Part shown: positions 9,283 to 18,731 of the stretch, piece after piece
Layout of the letters: every line of letters starts with the position of its first letter
How positions within the stretch are numbered: position 1 is the first letter of the stretch
Source of the DNA: Oceanobacillus profundus
GTDB taxonomy: Bacteria > Bacillota > Bacilli > Bacillales > Amphibacillaceae
Length of the DNA: 64,000 nucleotides
Direction: 5' to 3'
Assembly (NCBI RefSeq): GCF_003515705.1
Contig: NZ_QWEH01000003.1
Location: 248,001-312,000, forward strand
Program-made: the position numbers and the translations under genes
The notes under the pieces: model-generated
What the model was told of the DNA's origin: nothing
Database searches by the model: none
Seen by the model: the letters and a program-made list of their open reading frames with translations, nothing else

Positions 9283-9813
9283 TTATTTTTCTTTCTTATT
9301 ATTTTTAAGCAAAGACTCCAATTTTTTCAAACGGGGATCTATTGTCTTTTCTGTTTTCACTTCTGAAACAAATTCCCAACCATTTCCTTTAGAAGGAGCA
9401 CCTTCTTCTGGATTTGCTTCTTCGGAAAATACTCGATATGGAACTTCCAATAAAATATTTTCCTTGATAATCGGAGTTAAGTCAAGCACTTCTCCATCTA
9501 TAAGATGAATATCATGTTCTTCTTCGTCGCTGCCATCATAAGAAGAAGTTGAAAACACTTCATTTGCTTTAACTGTAAATGGATATGGTACATCAACCAA
9601 GGTTCTAGCGCATGGTAATACCATTTCCCCTTCAATCAGAAAAGAGAAAAAGAATTGATTTCCATGAATGTCTGCTTTCCCATGGACACGAACATCATTG
9701 ATTTTACGTATATCATTGTTCATTGTTTGTAGTTCATGGACATTCACAAGTTCATCAAACTCAAATGGCTTATCGACAGCATTTTTTCTGATTTGACTTA
9801 ATGTAAATTTCAA
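9283..9813 (-). CDS. ylbN: YlbN, DUF177/YceD-like protein
   Basis: DUF177 (YceD) protein paired with rpmF in most bacteria; its plant and bacterial relatives act in 23S rRNA or large-subunit maturation. 176 residues from a TTG at 9813 (read MKFTLSQIRK), preceded by GAGGTGAT. The upstream GTG in the same frame lies inside that ribosome site, so TTG is the likelier start. Visible family features are LPCARTLVDVPYPF near 85 and a C-terminal stretch ending in DPRLKKLESLL. It is 44 bp ahead of rpmF. Confidence 0.88.
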   Translation of the reverse strand: MKFTLSQIRKNAVDKPFEFDELVNVHELQTMNNDIRKINDVRVHGKADIHGNQFFFSFLIEGEMVLPCARTLVDVPYPFTVKANEVFSTSSYDGSDEEEHDIHLIDGEVLDLTPIIKENILLEVPYRVFSEEANPEEGAPSKGNGWEFVSEVKTEKTIDPRLKKLESLLKNNKKEK

Positions 9814-9996
9814 TATTATCACCTCTAGGCAACAAGAGTTATTTTAAAAGAAAAATGAGCTTTTGTCAACATTTTTTCTTTACACATATATGTATTCTTC
9901 CCGTTAGCAATTTTACTAATCATTATAGCATGGAAGATGCGCGAATGACTATCTTTTGTTACAATATATACCATTAAGCCCATGGGAGTTGAGGAA

Positions 9997-11208
9997 ATGA
10001 ATGCATGTGGTCTAATCGTAGAATACAATCCATTCCATAATGGTCATGTCTATCATTTGGAGGAAGCTAAAAAAACAACAGCTGCTGACTGTGTAGTTGC
10101 CGTGATGAGCGGATCGTTTTTGCAGCGGGGTGAGCCTGCGATAATTGATAAGTTCCACCGTACAAAAGCAGCACTAAATACTGGCATCGATGTTGTGCTC
10201 GAACTCCCTTATGTTTACGCTGTACAGCATAGTGATATTTTTGCCGCTGGGGCTGTTAAAACACTCTATGAATTCGGTGTAAACAGTGTTTGTTTCGGAA
10301 GTGAATCCGGCTCAATAAATAGCTTTTTATCAAGCTACCATACATTTAAAGCGAAATCATCAATTTTTAATCATACACTAAAATATTATTTAGATGCAGG
10401 AAACTCTTTTCCAGAAGCTAGTACATATGCTTATAAAGAGATTGGGCTGACAGATTCGAGTATGGATTTATCAAAACCAAATAATATTCTCGGGTATAGC
10501 TATGTAAAAGCAATTATGGAAAACAAGCTACCAATTGAGCCATTAACCATTAAGAGGAAAGCAAATGCATTTCATGATGAAAACATAACTGGCACGATTG
10601 CTAGTGCAACAAGCATTCGAAAAGAGCTAATGAAACAACATACATTGACATCTAAGATTACCGATAGCCTTCCAGGGGAAACAGTCAATCAGCTTCAGCA
10701 ATATGTACTTACGGCTTCTCATTGGCATGATTGGGAGAAATACTTCCCGCTATTACACTATCGAGTAATGACCATGTCGAAAGAAGAGCTCGCAACTATA
10801 CAAGGTGTTGATGAGGGGATTGAAAATAGAATTAAAGCTACAGCTAAGATAGCTAGTTCCTTTCAAAATTGGGTGGAGGCTATTAAAACGAAGCGTTATA
10901 CGTGGACGAGAATTCAACGAATGTTTGTGCATATTTTAACGAATACAAAAAAAACTGAGATTGAGATGATCTCACAAGACTCCTCCGTACCGTATGTTCG
11001 TGTAATCGGGTTAACCAATAATGGGAGGAATTATTTAAATCAACAAAAGAAGCAAATGAATGTTCCAATCGTGTCAAGCATAGGTAGAAATCAACATAAT
11101 ATATTATCTATCGAAGAGAAAGTAAGTAATACCTATTACAGCATTCTGCCACCCAAAAGCAGACAAAAGCTGTTTAAACAGGAGCTGCAAGCACCTATCA
11201 TACTTTAA
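9997..11208 (+). CDS. tmcAL: TmcAL (YlbM), tRNA(Met) cytidine acetate ligase
   Basis: ATP-dependent enzyme that uses acetate to make N4-acetylcytidine at the wobble base of elongator tRNA-Met. 403 residues from the ATG at 9997 (MNACGLIVEYNPFHNGH). The frame extends five codons upstream, but GGGAG sits 8 nt before this ATG and homologues begin here. The nucleotidyltransferase motif NPFHNGH (11-17), AVMSGSFLQRGEP near 40 and FGSESG near 103 identify the HIGH_NTase1 domain. It is a monocistronic plus-strand unit divergent from ylbN-rpmF. Confidence 0.92.
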   Translation: MNACGLIVEYNPFHNGHVYHLEEAKKTTAADCVVAVMSGSFLQRGEPAIIDKFHRTKAALNTGIDVVLELPYVYAVQHSDIFAAGAVKTLYEFGVNSVCFGSESGSINSFLSSYHTFKAKSSIFNHTLKYYLDAGNSFPEASTYAYKEIGLTDSSMDLSKPNNILGYSYVKAIMENKLPIEPLTIKRKANAFHDENITGTIASATSIRKELMKQHTLTSKITDSLPGETVNQLQQYVLTASHWHDWEKYFPLLHYRVMTMSKEELATIQGVDEGIENRIKATAKIASSFQNWVEAIKTKRYTWTRIQRMFVHILTNTKKTEIEMISQDSSVPYVRVIGLTNNGRNYLNQQKKQMNVPIVSSIGRNQHNILSIEEKVSNTYYSILPPKSRQKLFKQELQAPIIL

Positions 11209-11231
11209 TGAAAATAAAATCAGCGGTAATG

Positions 11232-11269
11232 AAACAAAAATAGATCTTTTGCAAGATCTATTTTTGTTT
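11232..11269. terminator. Bidirectional terminator between tmcAL and ylbL
   Basis: A 17-bp perfect stem (AAACAAAAATAGATCTT with its complement) around TTGC, with T-runs on both strands, lies between two converging genes. Confidence 0.9.
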
Positions 11270-11320
11270 AGCTATTCTTAAAATCATTCTCAGTTTACTT
11301 CGATTTGTTTCATAACCAGG

Positions 11321-12340
11321 TTATTCTTTCATTTCCTCTAAAAAACGTAATGCATCTTCAAAAGTGTCGACAGGGATAACTTGCATATCAGTTCCGATTT
11401 CTTCTGCTGTTTTCTTTGCAATTTCATAATTAGAATTCGCTGCTCCATTTTCATTCGGTGCAAAGAAGATATCGATTCCCTCTTTATCTGCAGCGACTAT
11501 TTTCTTATCAATCCCACCAATCCGGAGTACATTACCATCATAATCGATTTCTCCAGTACCAGCGATTTCATGCCCTTTTGTAATATCTTCTTCTGTTAAT
11601 TGGTCATAAATCTCCAGCGTGAACATTAATCCTGCACTCGGTCCACCAATATTTCCACTTGTAAACTGAATATCGCGGTCAACTGTTACATCGCGATCCG
11701 TAACAAGACTAATTCCAATTCCCACTCGATTGTCTAAGTCACTGAATTCCTCAAGCATGATCTCAGCCTCCATCGCCTCTTCCTCACGAACAAATTCGAT
11801 TAGAACAGTATCTCCAGCTTTTTTATCATCTACATACTGAATTAAGTCTGCTGATTCGCGAACTTCCTGACCGTCAATTCCAACAATACGGTCACCTGTT
11901 TCAAGCTTTCCTTCTGCTGGCATACCATCAACAACGGAAACAACATAGACACCTTGATAATCGATTGTTATTTCTTCACCAGCAGCTTCATAGGCTACTA
12001 CTGTTGCAGCCTCCTGCGAGCTCTCCATTACCTGCAGCTGAGCATGCATATAATCATCTTGTGAAATTCCCTCAGGAAAAACTTGATCCAATGGTAAAAT
12101 ATCATGATACGAGAATATTTTTGCCAGTACATACTGAATCGGTGTTGCTTGGAGGCCACTTACTGTCACAAGGTGCATGTCTCCTTCACTCTCAAAACCA
12201 TCCGCAACCTCGACAATAGGATTCAACGCATTCGCTCCACCGGGTTTTTGAATATAGTATGGTAATTGATATGTACCAAGAAAGTAAACAAGAGCAATTA
12301 TGATAATAAAAAATAATATATTTCTTTTTGTCATTCTCAT
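11321..12340 (-). CDS. ylbL: YlbL, membrane-anchored PDZ/Lon-type serine protease (SepM family)
   Basis: Secreted-face serine protease anchored by one N-terminal membrane segment (about residues 8-24). It has 339 residues, with a PDZ domain at about 125-195 and a Lon C-terminal protease domain at about 210-335. The catalytic dyad is visible as Ser235 in GGPSAG and Lys280 in GGIDKK. In B. subtilis YlbL helps degrade the division inhibitor YneA after DNA damage; streptococcal SepM trims a competence pheromone. The substrate here is unknown. Converges on tmcAL and is divergent from ylbJ. Confidence 0.9.
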   Translation of the reverse strand: MRMTKRNILFFIIIIALVYFLGTYQLPYYIQKPGGANALNPIVEVADGFESEGDMHLVTVSGLQATPIQYVLAKIFSYHDILPLDQVFPEGISQDDYMHAQLQVMESSQEAATVVAYEAAGEEITIDYQGVYVVSVVDGMPAEGKLETGDRIVGIDGQEVRESADLIQYVDDKKAGDTVLIEFVREEEAMEAEIMLEEFSDLDNRVGIGISLVTDRDVTVDRDIQFTSGNIGGPSAGLMFTLEIYDQLTEEDITKGHEIAGTGEIDYDGNVLRIGGIDKKIVAADKEGIDIFFAPNENGAANSNYEIAKKTAEEIGTDMQVIPVDTFEDALRFLEEMKE

Positions 12341-12529
12341 TGCAGCTTAAAGCCCCTTTCTTCCTTCCAAACATTTCTTTAACATGTCTATGGAATATTT
12401 ATCTGATGTATGAGCGTATATTGTATAGACCCGTACTTTTCCAACGATGTTTTAGTACAAGCTAGAATAATTCTACTACTAACGAAATAAGTTGTACAGA
12501 GCTAGGTTCATTTCGTAGGAGGCTTTCGA

Positions 12530-13741
12530 TTGGGACAATTACTTAAAACCTTTATCTATTCAAGTTTTTCAATTTTTTTGACTATTGCTTTAATCCGCTT
12601 TCCTGATCAATCATTGGAAGCAGGCATTCGTGGATTAAATATGTGGTGGGAAGTAGTATTTCCTTCCCTGCTACCATTTTTTATTACAGCTGAATTATTG
12701 CTAGCATTTGGGGTTGTAAAGTTTTTTGGAATATTATTTGAACCAATTATGCGTCCCTTATTCAACGTTCCTGGTTCTGGAAGCTTTGGCTGGATGATGG
12801 GTATGGCAAGCGGCTATCCTACAGGGGCGAAGATAACAGCACGTTTACGTGAAGAGAAGCAATTGTCGAAAATTGAAGCGGAACGACTCGTTTCATTCAC
12901 TAATAATTCCAGCCCATTATTTATTTTCGGTGCAATTTCCGCTGGTTTTTTCCATGATTTAAAGCTAGGAGCACTTTTAGCAGTATGTCATTATACAAGT
13001 AATGCAATGGTTGGAATTTGCATGCGTTTCTATGGAAGAAAGGAAGAAGCAACAGATCGCAAAAAAACGAGCAAACAGAAAGTTTCCCTAATAAAAGCTT
13101 TTCGTGAAATGCACGAATCACGTGTAAAAGCGAATAAACCGCTTGGTGAGATTCTTGGCGATGCTGTATTGAATTCCATTAAAACATTGGTCATGGTTGG
13201 GGGATTCATCATTCTTTTTTCAGTACTAATAAAACTGTTATTTTTAGTTGGTATTTCATCTGCTATCGCCACAATTTGGGAGCAGCTTTTAATAATCATC
13301 GATTTCCCTACGGACTTGGCACTTCCAATTTTTTCAGGTTTATTTGAAATTACTATTGGAGCAAATATGATCTCCCAAACGATGACAGACACCCTTTTAC
13401 AGCAAGCAATAATTATTAGCTTTATTCTCGGTTTTAACGGGCTTTCGATTCATGCACAAGTAGCTAGTATCCTCGCAAAAACAGATATTCGCTATCTTCC
13501 ATATTTTTTTGCAAGAATTTTACATGGTTGTTTTGCCGTTATATTAACGATCATTCTCTACAAACCGCTATATTTAGACAGGCAGACAATTGATTTGAAT
13601 GAAATACCCGTTTCACATCTCGACTTAACAGAAAATATTTGGGTGATAATCCTTTATTATCTGAAAGATGTGGGACCTGTTGTTACCATTGTATGTCTAG
13701 CACTATCTGTGTTTATTCTCTATCGGAGAAGTTTCAAATAA
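12530..13741 (+). CDS. ylbJ: YlbJ, sporulation integral membrane protein
   Basis: Polytopic membrane protein of 403 residues with about nine or ten membrane segments and the nucleoside-recognition (Gate) fold, including the typical GMASGYPTGAKI and FTNNSSPLFIFG loops. In B. subtilis it is made under sigma-E and is needed for spore resistance; transport activity is suspected but unproven. The start is a TTG at 12530, with TAGGAGG 7 nt upstream and no better ATG nearby. It is a single gene facing away from ylbL, ending at a shared terminator with coaD. Confidence 0.88.
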   Translation: MGQLLKTFIYSSFSIFLTIALIRFPDQSLEAGIRGLNMWWEVVFPSLLPFFITAELLLAFGVVKFFGILFEPIMRPLFNVPGSGSFGWMMGMASGYPTGAKITARLREEKQLSKIEAERLVSFTNNSSPLFIFGAISAGFFHDLKLGALLAVCHYTSNAMVGICMRFYGRKEEATDRKKTSKQKVSLIKAFREMHESRVKANKPLGEILGDAVLNSIKTLVMVGGFIILFSVLIKLLFLVGISSAIATIWEQLLIIIDFPTDLALPIFSGLFEITIGANMISQTMTDTLLQQAIIISFILGFNGLSIHAQVASILAKTDIRYLPYFFARILHGCFAVILTIILYKPLYLDRQTIDLNEIPVSHLDLTENIWVIILYYLKDVGPVVTIVCLALSVFILYRRSFK

Positions 13742-13755
13742 TGCTTCATGAATAT

Positions 13756-13799
13756 AAAAACCAGCTCCTAAAAAGCAGATGCTTACGGAGCTGGTTTTT
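13756..13799. terminator. Bidirectional terminator between ylbJ and coaD
   Basis: AAAAACCAGCTCC and GGAGCTGGTTTTT form a 13-bp stem around an 18-nt loop between converging genes. Confidence 0.88.
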
Positions 13800-13807
13800 C
13801 TCTTTTT

Positions 13808-14317
<510 letters not shown>

Positions 14318-14492
14318 TTATAAAGTGGATTAATTCTTAGATTTCCTTTTCTCCAAGGAATGCTAGTACCACAAGGATATGAACCAAGATCCTGAACATA
14401 ATCAGGAAAGTATGAGATGTTGGCATCAATAGGTATATGAAACAAGATCCCTCTCGATACTCAGATTTCCGGGATAGGTTACTACAGCCCAT

Positions 14493-15044
14493 TTATGTGC
14501 GATAAATTGTTATTCCAATCGTGCCTCCATAATTTTCTTGCTTCACCAAACTTAAACCCGTCTGTTCATTTGGGAGTTTCTCTGTTGGATCATGTTCACA
14601 ATAAATTGTACCACCAGTATTAAGTAAGTCCAGCTCCATCATTTCGTCTATAAGTTTTACATAATCCACTTTTCCATACGGTGGATCCATTAAAATAAGA
14701 TCAAATTTCAACTCTCTTTTAGCTGCTGCTTTAATTGCACGATGTGCATCTGCTCGAAATACTTCAGCATATTGATCCAATTTCAATGTTTGGATATTTT
14801 CTTGAATCGTATGTATTGCCTTTGGATGCTTATCAACAAATATACCATAATCCATTCCACGGCTTAGCGCTTCAATTCCGAGCGATCCACTACCTGCAAA
14901 CAAATCAAGTACCCTCCCACCCTCGAAAAAAGGACCTATCATTTGAAATACAGCTTCTTTCACTTTATCCGTTGTTGGTCGCGTTGATTTGCCTGGAACC
15001 GCTTTTAATTGCCTGCCTTTAAAATCACCTGCAATAACTCGCAT
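14493..15044 (-). CDS. rsmD: RsmD, 16S rRNA m2G966 methyltransferase
   Basis: SAM-dependent enzyme that methylates G966 of 16S rRNA. 183 residues. Motif I VLDLFAGSGSLG covers residues 45-56 and the catalytic MDPPYG 119-124. The N-terminal MRVIAGDFKGRQL is the family start, and a conserved RPTTDKVKEA lies near 22. It is upstream of coaD on the minus strand. The csfG-like RNA gene is in the spacer on its 5' side, as in B. subtilis (ylbH). Confidence 0.95.
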   Translation of the reverse strand: MRVIAGDFKGRQLKAVPGKSTRPTTDKVKEAVFQMIGPFFEGGRVLDLFAGSGSLGIEALSRGMDYGIFVDKHPKAIHTIQENIQTLKLDQYAEVFRADAHRAIKAAAKRELKFDLILMDPPYGKVDYVKLIDEMMELDLLNTGGTIYCEHDPTEKLPNEQTGLSLVKQENYGGTIGITIYRT

Positions 15045-15149
15045 GAATTCACCTCAATTTGATGCTATTCGACATATATCCTACCATAAAATAAAACATT
15101 AGAAAACAATGATCTCATAAGTGGTCAAGTTCATCTTATGATAATAAAT

Positions 15150-15178
15150 GTATATAATTAATTTCATGGTACATACTA
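15150..15178 (+). promoter_or_regulatory. Sigma-G type promoter of the csfG-like RNA
   Basis: GTATA (15150-15154) and CATACTA (15172-15178), exactly 17 bp apart, match the sigma-G consensus (GHATR, 17 bp, CATWHTA) without mismatch. The orientation is toward the strong terminator at 15306-15340. Confidence 0.7.
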
Positions 15179-15184
15179 GCATTA

Positions 15185-15340
15185 TGAACAACTAGTTATT
15201 AGCTTGGTTGTTTCAAACGGAGTAGACTTACACTTCCCCATAAGTTCTTGCTCCGGTTTCTCCTCTCCCTTTGCCTTTTTGTTTTTCAGGACGAAAAACA
15301 AAGGGACCTGCAGAAATATCTTCTGCAGGTTTTTCTTTTT
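15185..15340 (+). ncRNA. csfG: CsfG-like sporulation small RNA
   Basis: There is no coding frame in this unit of about 155 nt, yet it has a forespore-type promoter and a Rho-independent terminator on the plus strand while both flanking genes read minus. In B. subtilis the conserved endospore-former RNA CsfG lies in exactly this place, between ylbG and ylbH (rsmD), and is transcribed in the forespore. The RNA contains pyrimidine-rich runs (TTCTCCTCTCCC near 15257) able to pair with Shine-Dalgarno sequences, and an internal hairpin (CCCTTTG ... CAAAGGG). Identity is by synteny, promoter type and layout; the 5' end is inferred. Confidence 0.7.
15306..15340 (+). terminator. Terminator of the csfG-like RNA
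   Basis: ACCTGCAGAA and TTCTGCAGGT form a 10-bp stem around ATATC, followed by TTTTCTTTTT on the plus strand. Confidence 0.9.
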
Positions 15341-15364
15341 ATATTACGTTGGCTTCAAAACATC

Positions 15365-15404
15365 AAAAAAGCCTTGCTAGGAAATAATTATTCCAAGAAG
15401 GCTT
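15365..15404 (-). terminator. Terminator of ylbG
   Basis: On the minus strand AAGCCTT..GGAA pairs with TTCC..AAGGCTT and is followed by six T. Confidence 0.8.
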
Positions 15405-15406
15405 AT

Positions 15407-15682
15407 TTAGATTCCCATCTTATAATCATATTGTTTTGCTTTGTCCGGTTTCGCATTTTCATAATCTGTACGGACAAATGGTTTATACGATCTTTCTATC
15501 TTTGAAACAAATGGTTGCTTTAATATTTTCGCTTCTACTTTTTCCATCTCATCCTGGTTAATATAAATTACAGCATATTTTAATCGTTTGGAAGCATATA
15601 CCAAATTCCCATATCGCTTTAGTTGCTTAATATTCTTCATATGCTGAAACCAGACAACAATACCTTGTCTATTTGTCCTCAC
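15407..15682 (-). CDS. ylbG: YlbG, UPF0298 (DUF2129) protein
   Basis: Small cytoplasmic protein of 91 residues, family UPF0298, function unknown. Recognised by YGNLVYASKRLKYAVIY (about 25-41) and the C-terminal RSYKPFVRTDYENAKPD. It starts with GTG at 15682, with GGGG 7 nt upstream; no ATG is better placed. It lies between ylbF and csfG and may share the ylbF transcript, as the 98-bp gap has no clear terminator. Confidence 0.85.
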   Translation of the reverse strand: MRTNRQGIVVWFQHMKNIKQLKRYGNLVYASKRLKYAVIYINQDEMEKVEAKILKQPFVSKIERSYKPFVRTDYENAKPDKAKQYDYKMGI

Positions 15683-15780
15683 TCGAAAACCCCACTATCC
15701 GCTTAGTTCTGAATTTGATCATTTATGCTATATTTTTGTCCGCCCTTAGGGGTTAATAACCTAAGGACGAACATGATTGG

Positions 15781-16218
15781 CTAAGAAGCACACCCACATG
15801 CTCCACCACTGCCACAACCACAGCCACTATCTGTAAGTGCAGCACCATCTTTTGGAGCTTTAATTTGCTTGCTAACACTCTCAGCAACATACTGACTAAT
15901 TTCATCCAATAAGATCTGGAGATTCCGCTCAGCCATTTTAAATGCTGCTACTTTATCATGCATATCCATTTCTCTTTTTACAACACGGATATTTTTCATG
16001 ATATCATAGTAATCTGGGTGATAGCGACCAAACCGCTGGACATCCTCGTATTGGTCCTTCATATCTAAAAAAGCCTTTATCAGCTTTTGAGCATCCTCAT
16101 CCTCATGAAGTGCAGCACGGGTTTGCTTATAGGCTTCCATCGTATCAGACGCCATAACCATTTTGCCAAGTTGCTCAGAACGGTCAAGTATATCCACATA
16201 TTCCAATGTAGCTATCAT
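15781..16218 (-). CDS. ylbF: YlbF, subunit of the YaaT-YmcA-YlbF (Y) complex
   Basis: Regulator of RNase Y-dependent mRNA maturation, also needed for competence, biofilm and sporulation in B. subtilis. 145 residues from the ATG at 16218 (MIATLEYVD), with GGGGGTG upstream; the longer frame from 16248 lacks a ribosome site. The helical DUF964 core covers about 10-115, with QYEDVQRFGRYHPDY near 60. The Cys-rich tail (CGCGSGG then CGC) fits the iron-sulfur cluster reported for the Y-complex. Confidence 0.9.
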   Translation of the reverse strand: MIATLEYVDILDRSEQLGKMVMASDTMEAYKQTRAALHEDEDAQKLIKAFLDMKDQYEDVQRFGRYHPDYYDIMKNIRVVKREMDMHDKVAAFKMAERNLQILLDEISQYVAESVSKQIKAPKDGAALTDSGCGCGSGGACGCAS

Positions 16219-16278
16219 TATTACACCCCCACTACTATATAGTATCATTTAATTGGACAGTTGAAAATAAAATAGATT

Positions 16279-16512
16279 CTAATCTTTCATTGCTTTTGCA
16301 ACTTCAGTCAACATACTAATCATTTGTATACGATCATTTAGTGTACTTATTTGCTGTGGCAGTGTCTTACCATAGAAAATTTTAGCTTCCTTTTCCATCT
16401 CTTTTATTCTTTCTGGTTCCCTTGATAAATAACGGTACCATACTGGATTATATCGCACAAAGGTCGCTAACTTTGGATTTGCTTTTAAATACTGGATACT
16501 TTGTTGATCCAT
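16279..16512 (-). CDS. ylbE: YlbE-like protein
   Basis: Small protein of 77 residues in the YlbE family, function unknown. Recognised by FVRYNPVWYRYLSREPERI (about 18-36) and a helical C-terminus ending in VAKAMKD. It lies between ylbD (12 bp upstream) and ylbF (60 bp downstream), so it is probably part of a ylbD-E-F operon. Confidence 0.85.
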   Translation of the reverse strand: MDQQSIQYLKANPKLATFVRYNPVWYRYLSREPERIKEMEKEAKIFYGKTLPQQISTLNDRIQMISMLTEVAKAMKD

Positions 16513-16523
16513 TAAAAGTCACC

Positions 16524-16913
16524 TCAGTCTTGGACCCATTTAGATGAATCCTTTTCGGGCTGATTATTTTTCTGTGTCTTTTTAAATTGTGAAACCATTT
16601 CTTGGATAGCTGTAACTGCTTTACTTAACTGTTCAACTTGACCTTGCATTTTATTCACATCCAAATTAGATGTATATTTCATTAGCTGACTGACGAGCTC
16701 CGTATTTTTTACACTTTCCTTTTCTTCGTTCACATTTTCTTTATGCTTATCCACTTTATATTTATCCCAATACGAATCATCTTCCCCTAACAATGCCCAC
16801 TTTTCATAGTACTCCTGCCACGATCTGCCACTTTTTCTAATTTCCTTTATTAGAGCTGGATGCGAATTGATAAAGCTTTTAAAAGAAACTACCGACGGAT
16901 GTAAATCTTCCAT
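16524..16913 (-). CDS. ylbD: YlbD, putative spore coat protein
   Basis: YlbD-like protein of 129 residues from the ATG at 16913 (MEDLHPSV), which has GGGGTG upstream; the frame also extends to 16943. The N-terminal part carries FKSFINSHPALIKEIR and SWQEYYEKWALLGEDD, typical of the family. The rest is charged and predicted coiled coil (about 85-115). The B. subtilis homologue is annotated as a coat protein. First gene of ylbD-E-F. Confidence 0.85.
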   Translation of the reverse strand: MEDLHPSVVSFKSFINSHPALIKEIRKSGRSWQEYYEKWALLGEDDSYWDKYKVDKHKENVNEEKESVKNTELVSQLMKYTSNLDVNKMQGQVEQLSKAVTAIQEMVSQFKKTQKNNQPEKDSSKWVQD

Positions 16914-17012
16914 GTGATCACCCCTTGCAAAATAAATAGTCATTTGTACTAACTAATTTATGCACAGGTCACTCATATGTGAAAATGTAAAACAAAAACT
17001 GTACGGATTATA

Positions 17013-17297
17013 TATAAACTGCGAACTAAGTTACTGGCTGTTTTCTTCAAGTTCGTGCAATAATCGCCATCCGGGATCGCTCCGGGCGGATGCTTTCCGT
17101 GGGCACGGCTTCAGCCTCTTCGGAAGAAAATCGCTTCCGATGAGTCTTCAGACACGTGCTGTTCCCACTGGAGTCACCGCCCTACGCTCACCCGACTGGT
17201 TAGAGCAACGTTTCTGTTTCGATATACTATACTAGTAGTCAGCGAGCAGGTATACGCACAACCCATAATTGCACATTACTCCGCAGTTTCTTTCAAC
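17013..17297. repeat. MITE-like repeat, family A copy 2
   Basis: This non-coding element of about 285 bp fills the ylbC-ylbD spacer. It starts AAACTGCGAACTAAG, contains GGGATCGCTCCGGGCGGATG and TTTCCGTGGGCACGGCTTC, and ends in CGCAGTTTCTTTCAAC. That end is the inverted repeat of the left end of copy 3 (GTTGAAAGAAACTACG). Short open frames across it are by-products of its higher GC. Confidence 0.8.
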
Positions 17298-17348
17298 TAT
17301 TATATATATTGATTTCTTGTTCATGTTGACAGGTTATAAAAGCTGTAA

Positions 17349-18422
17349 TTATAATGGTTTACCGAGAAAATTCTGCGTGTAATAAAGCCGATGCACACCG
17401 ACACCGATGTGGGTATAATCATTGCTTAACAAAGCTTCACGGTGCCCTTCGCTATTTAACCACCCTTCCATCGCCGCTGGTGCATCTGGATATTGAGCAG
17501 CAATATTTTCTCCAGCTGCAGTATAAAAAACTTCTCCTGCTTCTAACCGTTCTTTTAGTCCATCCCCATTTAAACTATAATGTGAAAAATAATTATTTTC
17601 TTCCATGTCTTTACTATGAAGAAATGCTACATTGCTTACACTTTCTTCCCAATCTAACTTATCCTTGCCATGCCGATGCCTTATTATATTGGTAATATCA
17701 TAAATTTGTTGCTCCATTCCCTTTTCAATCTCTTCCCATTCATCTTCCGTAAAGATCGGATCGTCTGGGAGCTTCCCTCTATACTCAATTTCATATGGAC
17801 GTTGCTTTAATATTGTATCTGCAGTTAAAACTCGAAGTGATGATAGCTTATCAGTGAATGTATCAAAATAAAGCTGAATAAATGTGTTATCATTTAATTT
17901 TACAAGTGGTCTTACTTGTATATCCTCCTTCGAAATTCTAAATTTATAAGATGATATTCCATTATTATATGAAACTTCTTCCGAAAAGCTGAACTCCTGG
18001 TCAACCTCCCCATACGGTTGCCCAATATAAACAGGATTTATATCCAACCCTTCTCCTGTCGCAAAAATGGTTTTAACTACATTATCTTCTACTCCAAATT
18101 GTACATACTGGTTCGTCGAATTCGTATAAACCCACCATTCGTAATCATAGGCACTTTTATCAATCCGAACTGGGACGCCAAAGCTCCCTTCAAGCGCTTC
18201 ACTCGTTTGACCTATCCATTGAAATATATTCCCCTCCAATGGGACGACTGATGTGTCTTCATCACTCGGAGAAACTTTTGTATCTAATACATGTCGCTTT
18301 TCTTTAACAATTTTTGTGACTTGTTGAACCACTTCTTCCGGTGAAGTTTCCGTTCGATCCAAAAAATAAAAAACAGCGATTCCAAGCAACGTTAAAAAAA
18401 ATAAGCTTTGAATTATTCGCAT
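17349..18422 (-). CDS. ylbC: YlbC, CAP-domain protein
   Basis: Extracellular or membrane-anchored protein of 357 residues. An N-terminal hydrophobic segment (about 4-21) acts as signal or anchor. A CAP-associated N-terminal domain covers about 75-210, and a CAP/SCP domain about 235-345 with LHSKDMEENNYFSHYS, GENIA and the GHREALL motif. The molecular role of bacterial CAP proteins is unknown. The coding sequence ends shortly after YYTQNF, as expected, so it is complete. Confidence 0.85.
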   Translation of the reverse strand: MRIIQSLFFLTLLGIAVFYFLDRTETSPEEVVQQVTKIVKEKRHVLDTKVSPSDEDTSVVPLEGNIFQWIGQTSEALEGSFGVPVRIDKSAYDYEWWVYTNSTNQYVQFGVEDNVVKTIFATGEGLDINPVYIGQPYGEVDQEFSFSEEVSYNNGISSYKFRISKEDIQVRPLVKLNDNTFIQLYFDTFTDKLSSLRVLTADTILKQRPYEIEYRGKLPDDPIFTEDEWEEIEKGMEQQIYDITNIIRHRHGKDKLDWEESVSNVAFLHSKDMEENNYFSHYSLNGDGLKERLEAGEVFYTAAGENIAAQYPDAPAAMEGWLNSEGHREALLSNDYTHIGVGVHRLYYTQNFLGKPL

Positions 18423-18731
18423 TGGTGACTCCCCCTTTCTTTATTAGTATCATCTTATACTTCATACTATCGTAACCAGAAGAGAGGACCTATCTAAAAC
18501 GAAGCGAGGGAAACTCCCATTCGATTTCTTAGAAGTTGGGTGGTCCAGATGTATCCACTACACATTTCATAGAAAACAAGTGTGGGGGGATTTATATTCT
18601 CTTTACCCTATTATTATATTTATTATCGCAATTATATACCTATTCAATAGATAATAATTGGTTTTTAATTGCATATTAAGCGTTTTCGTACTATCATTAT
18701 ACAATGAGGACTAATATATGAGGTGAAAAAA
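18423..18731. other. Divergent spacer between ylbC and the YugN-like gene
   Basis: About 310 bp, AT-rich, without an open frame or a strong inverted repeat. It must hold promoters for both flanking genes. A TATACAAT box near 18696 could serve the plus-strand gene, but I see no good -35 at the right distance. Confidence 0.4.

Noticed and set aside
16960-17235. Open frame of 91 codons upstream of ylbD
   Set aside because: It falls in family A copy 2, with no ribosome site and no protein-like composition.
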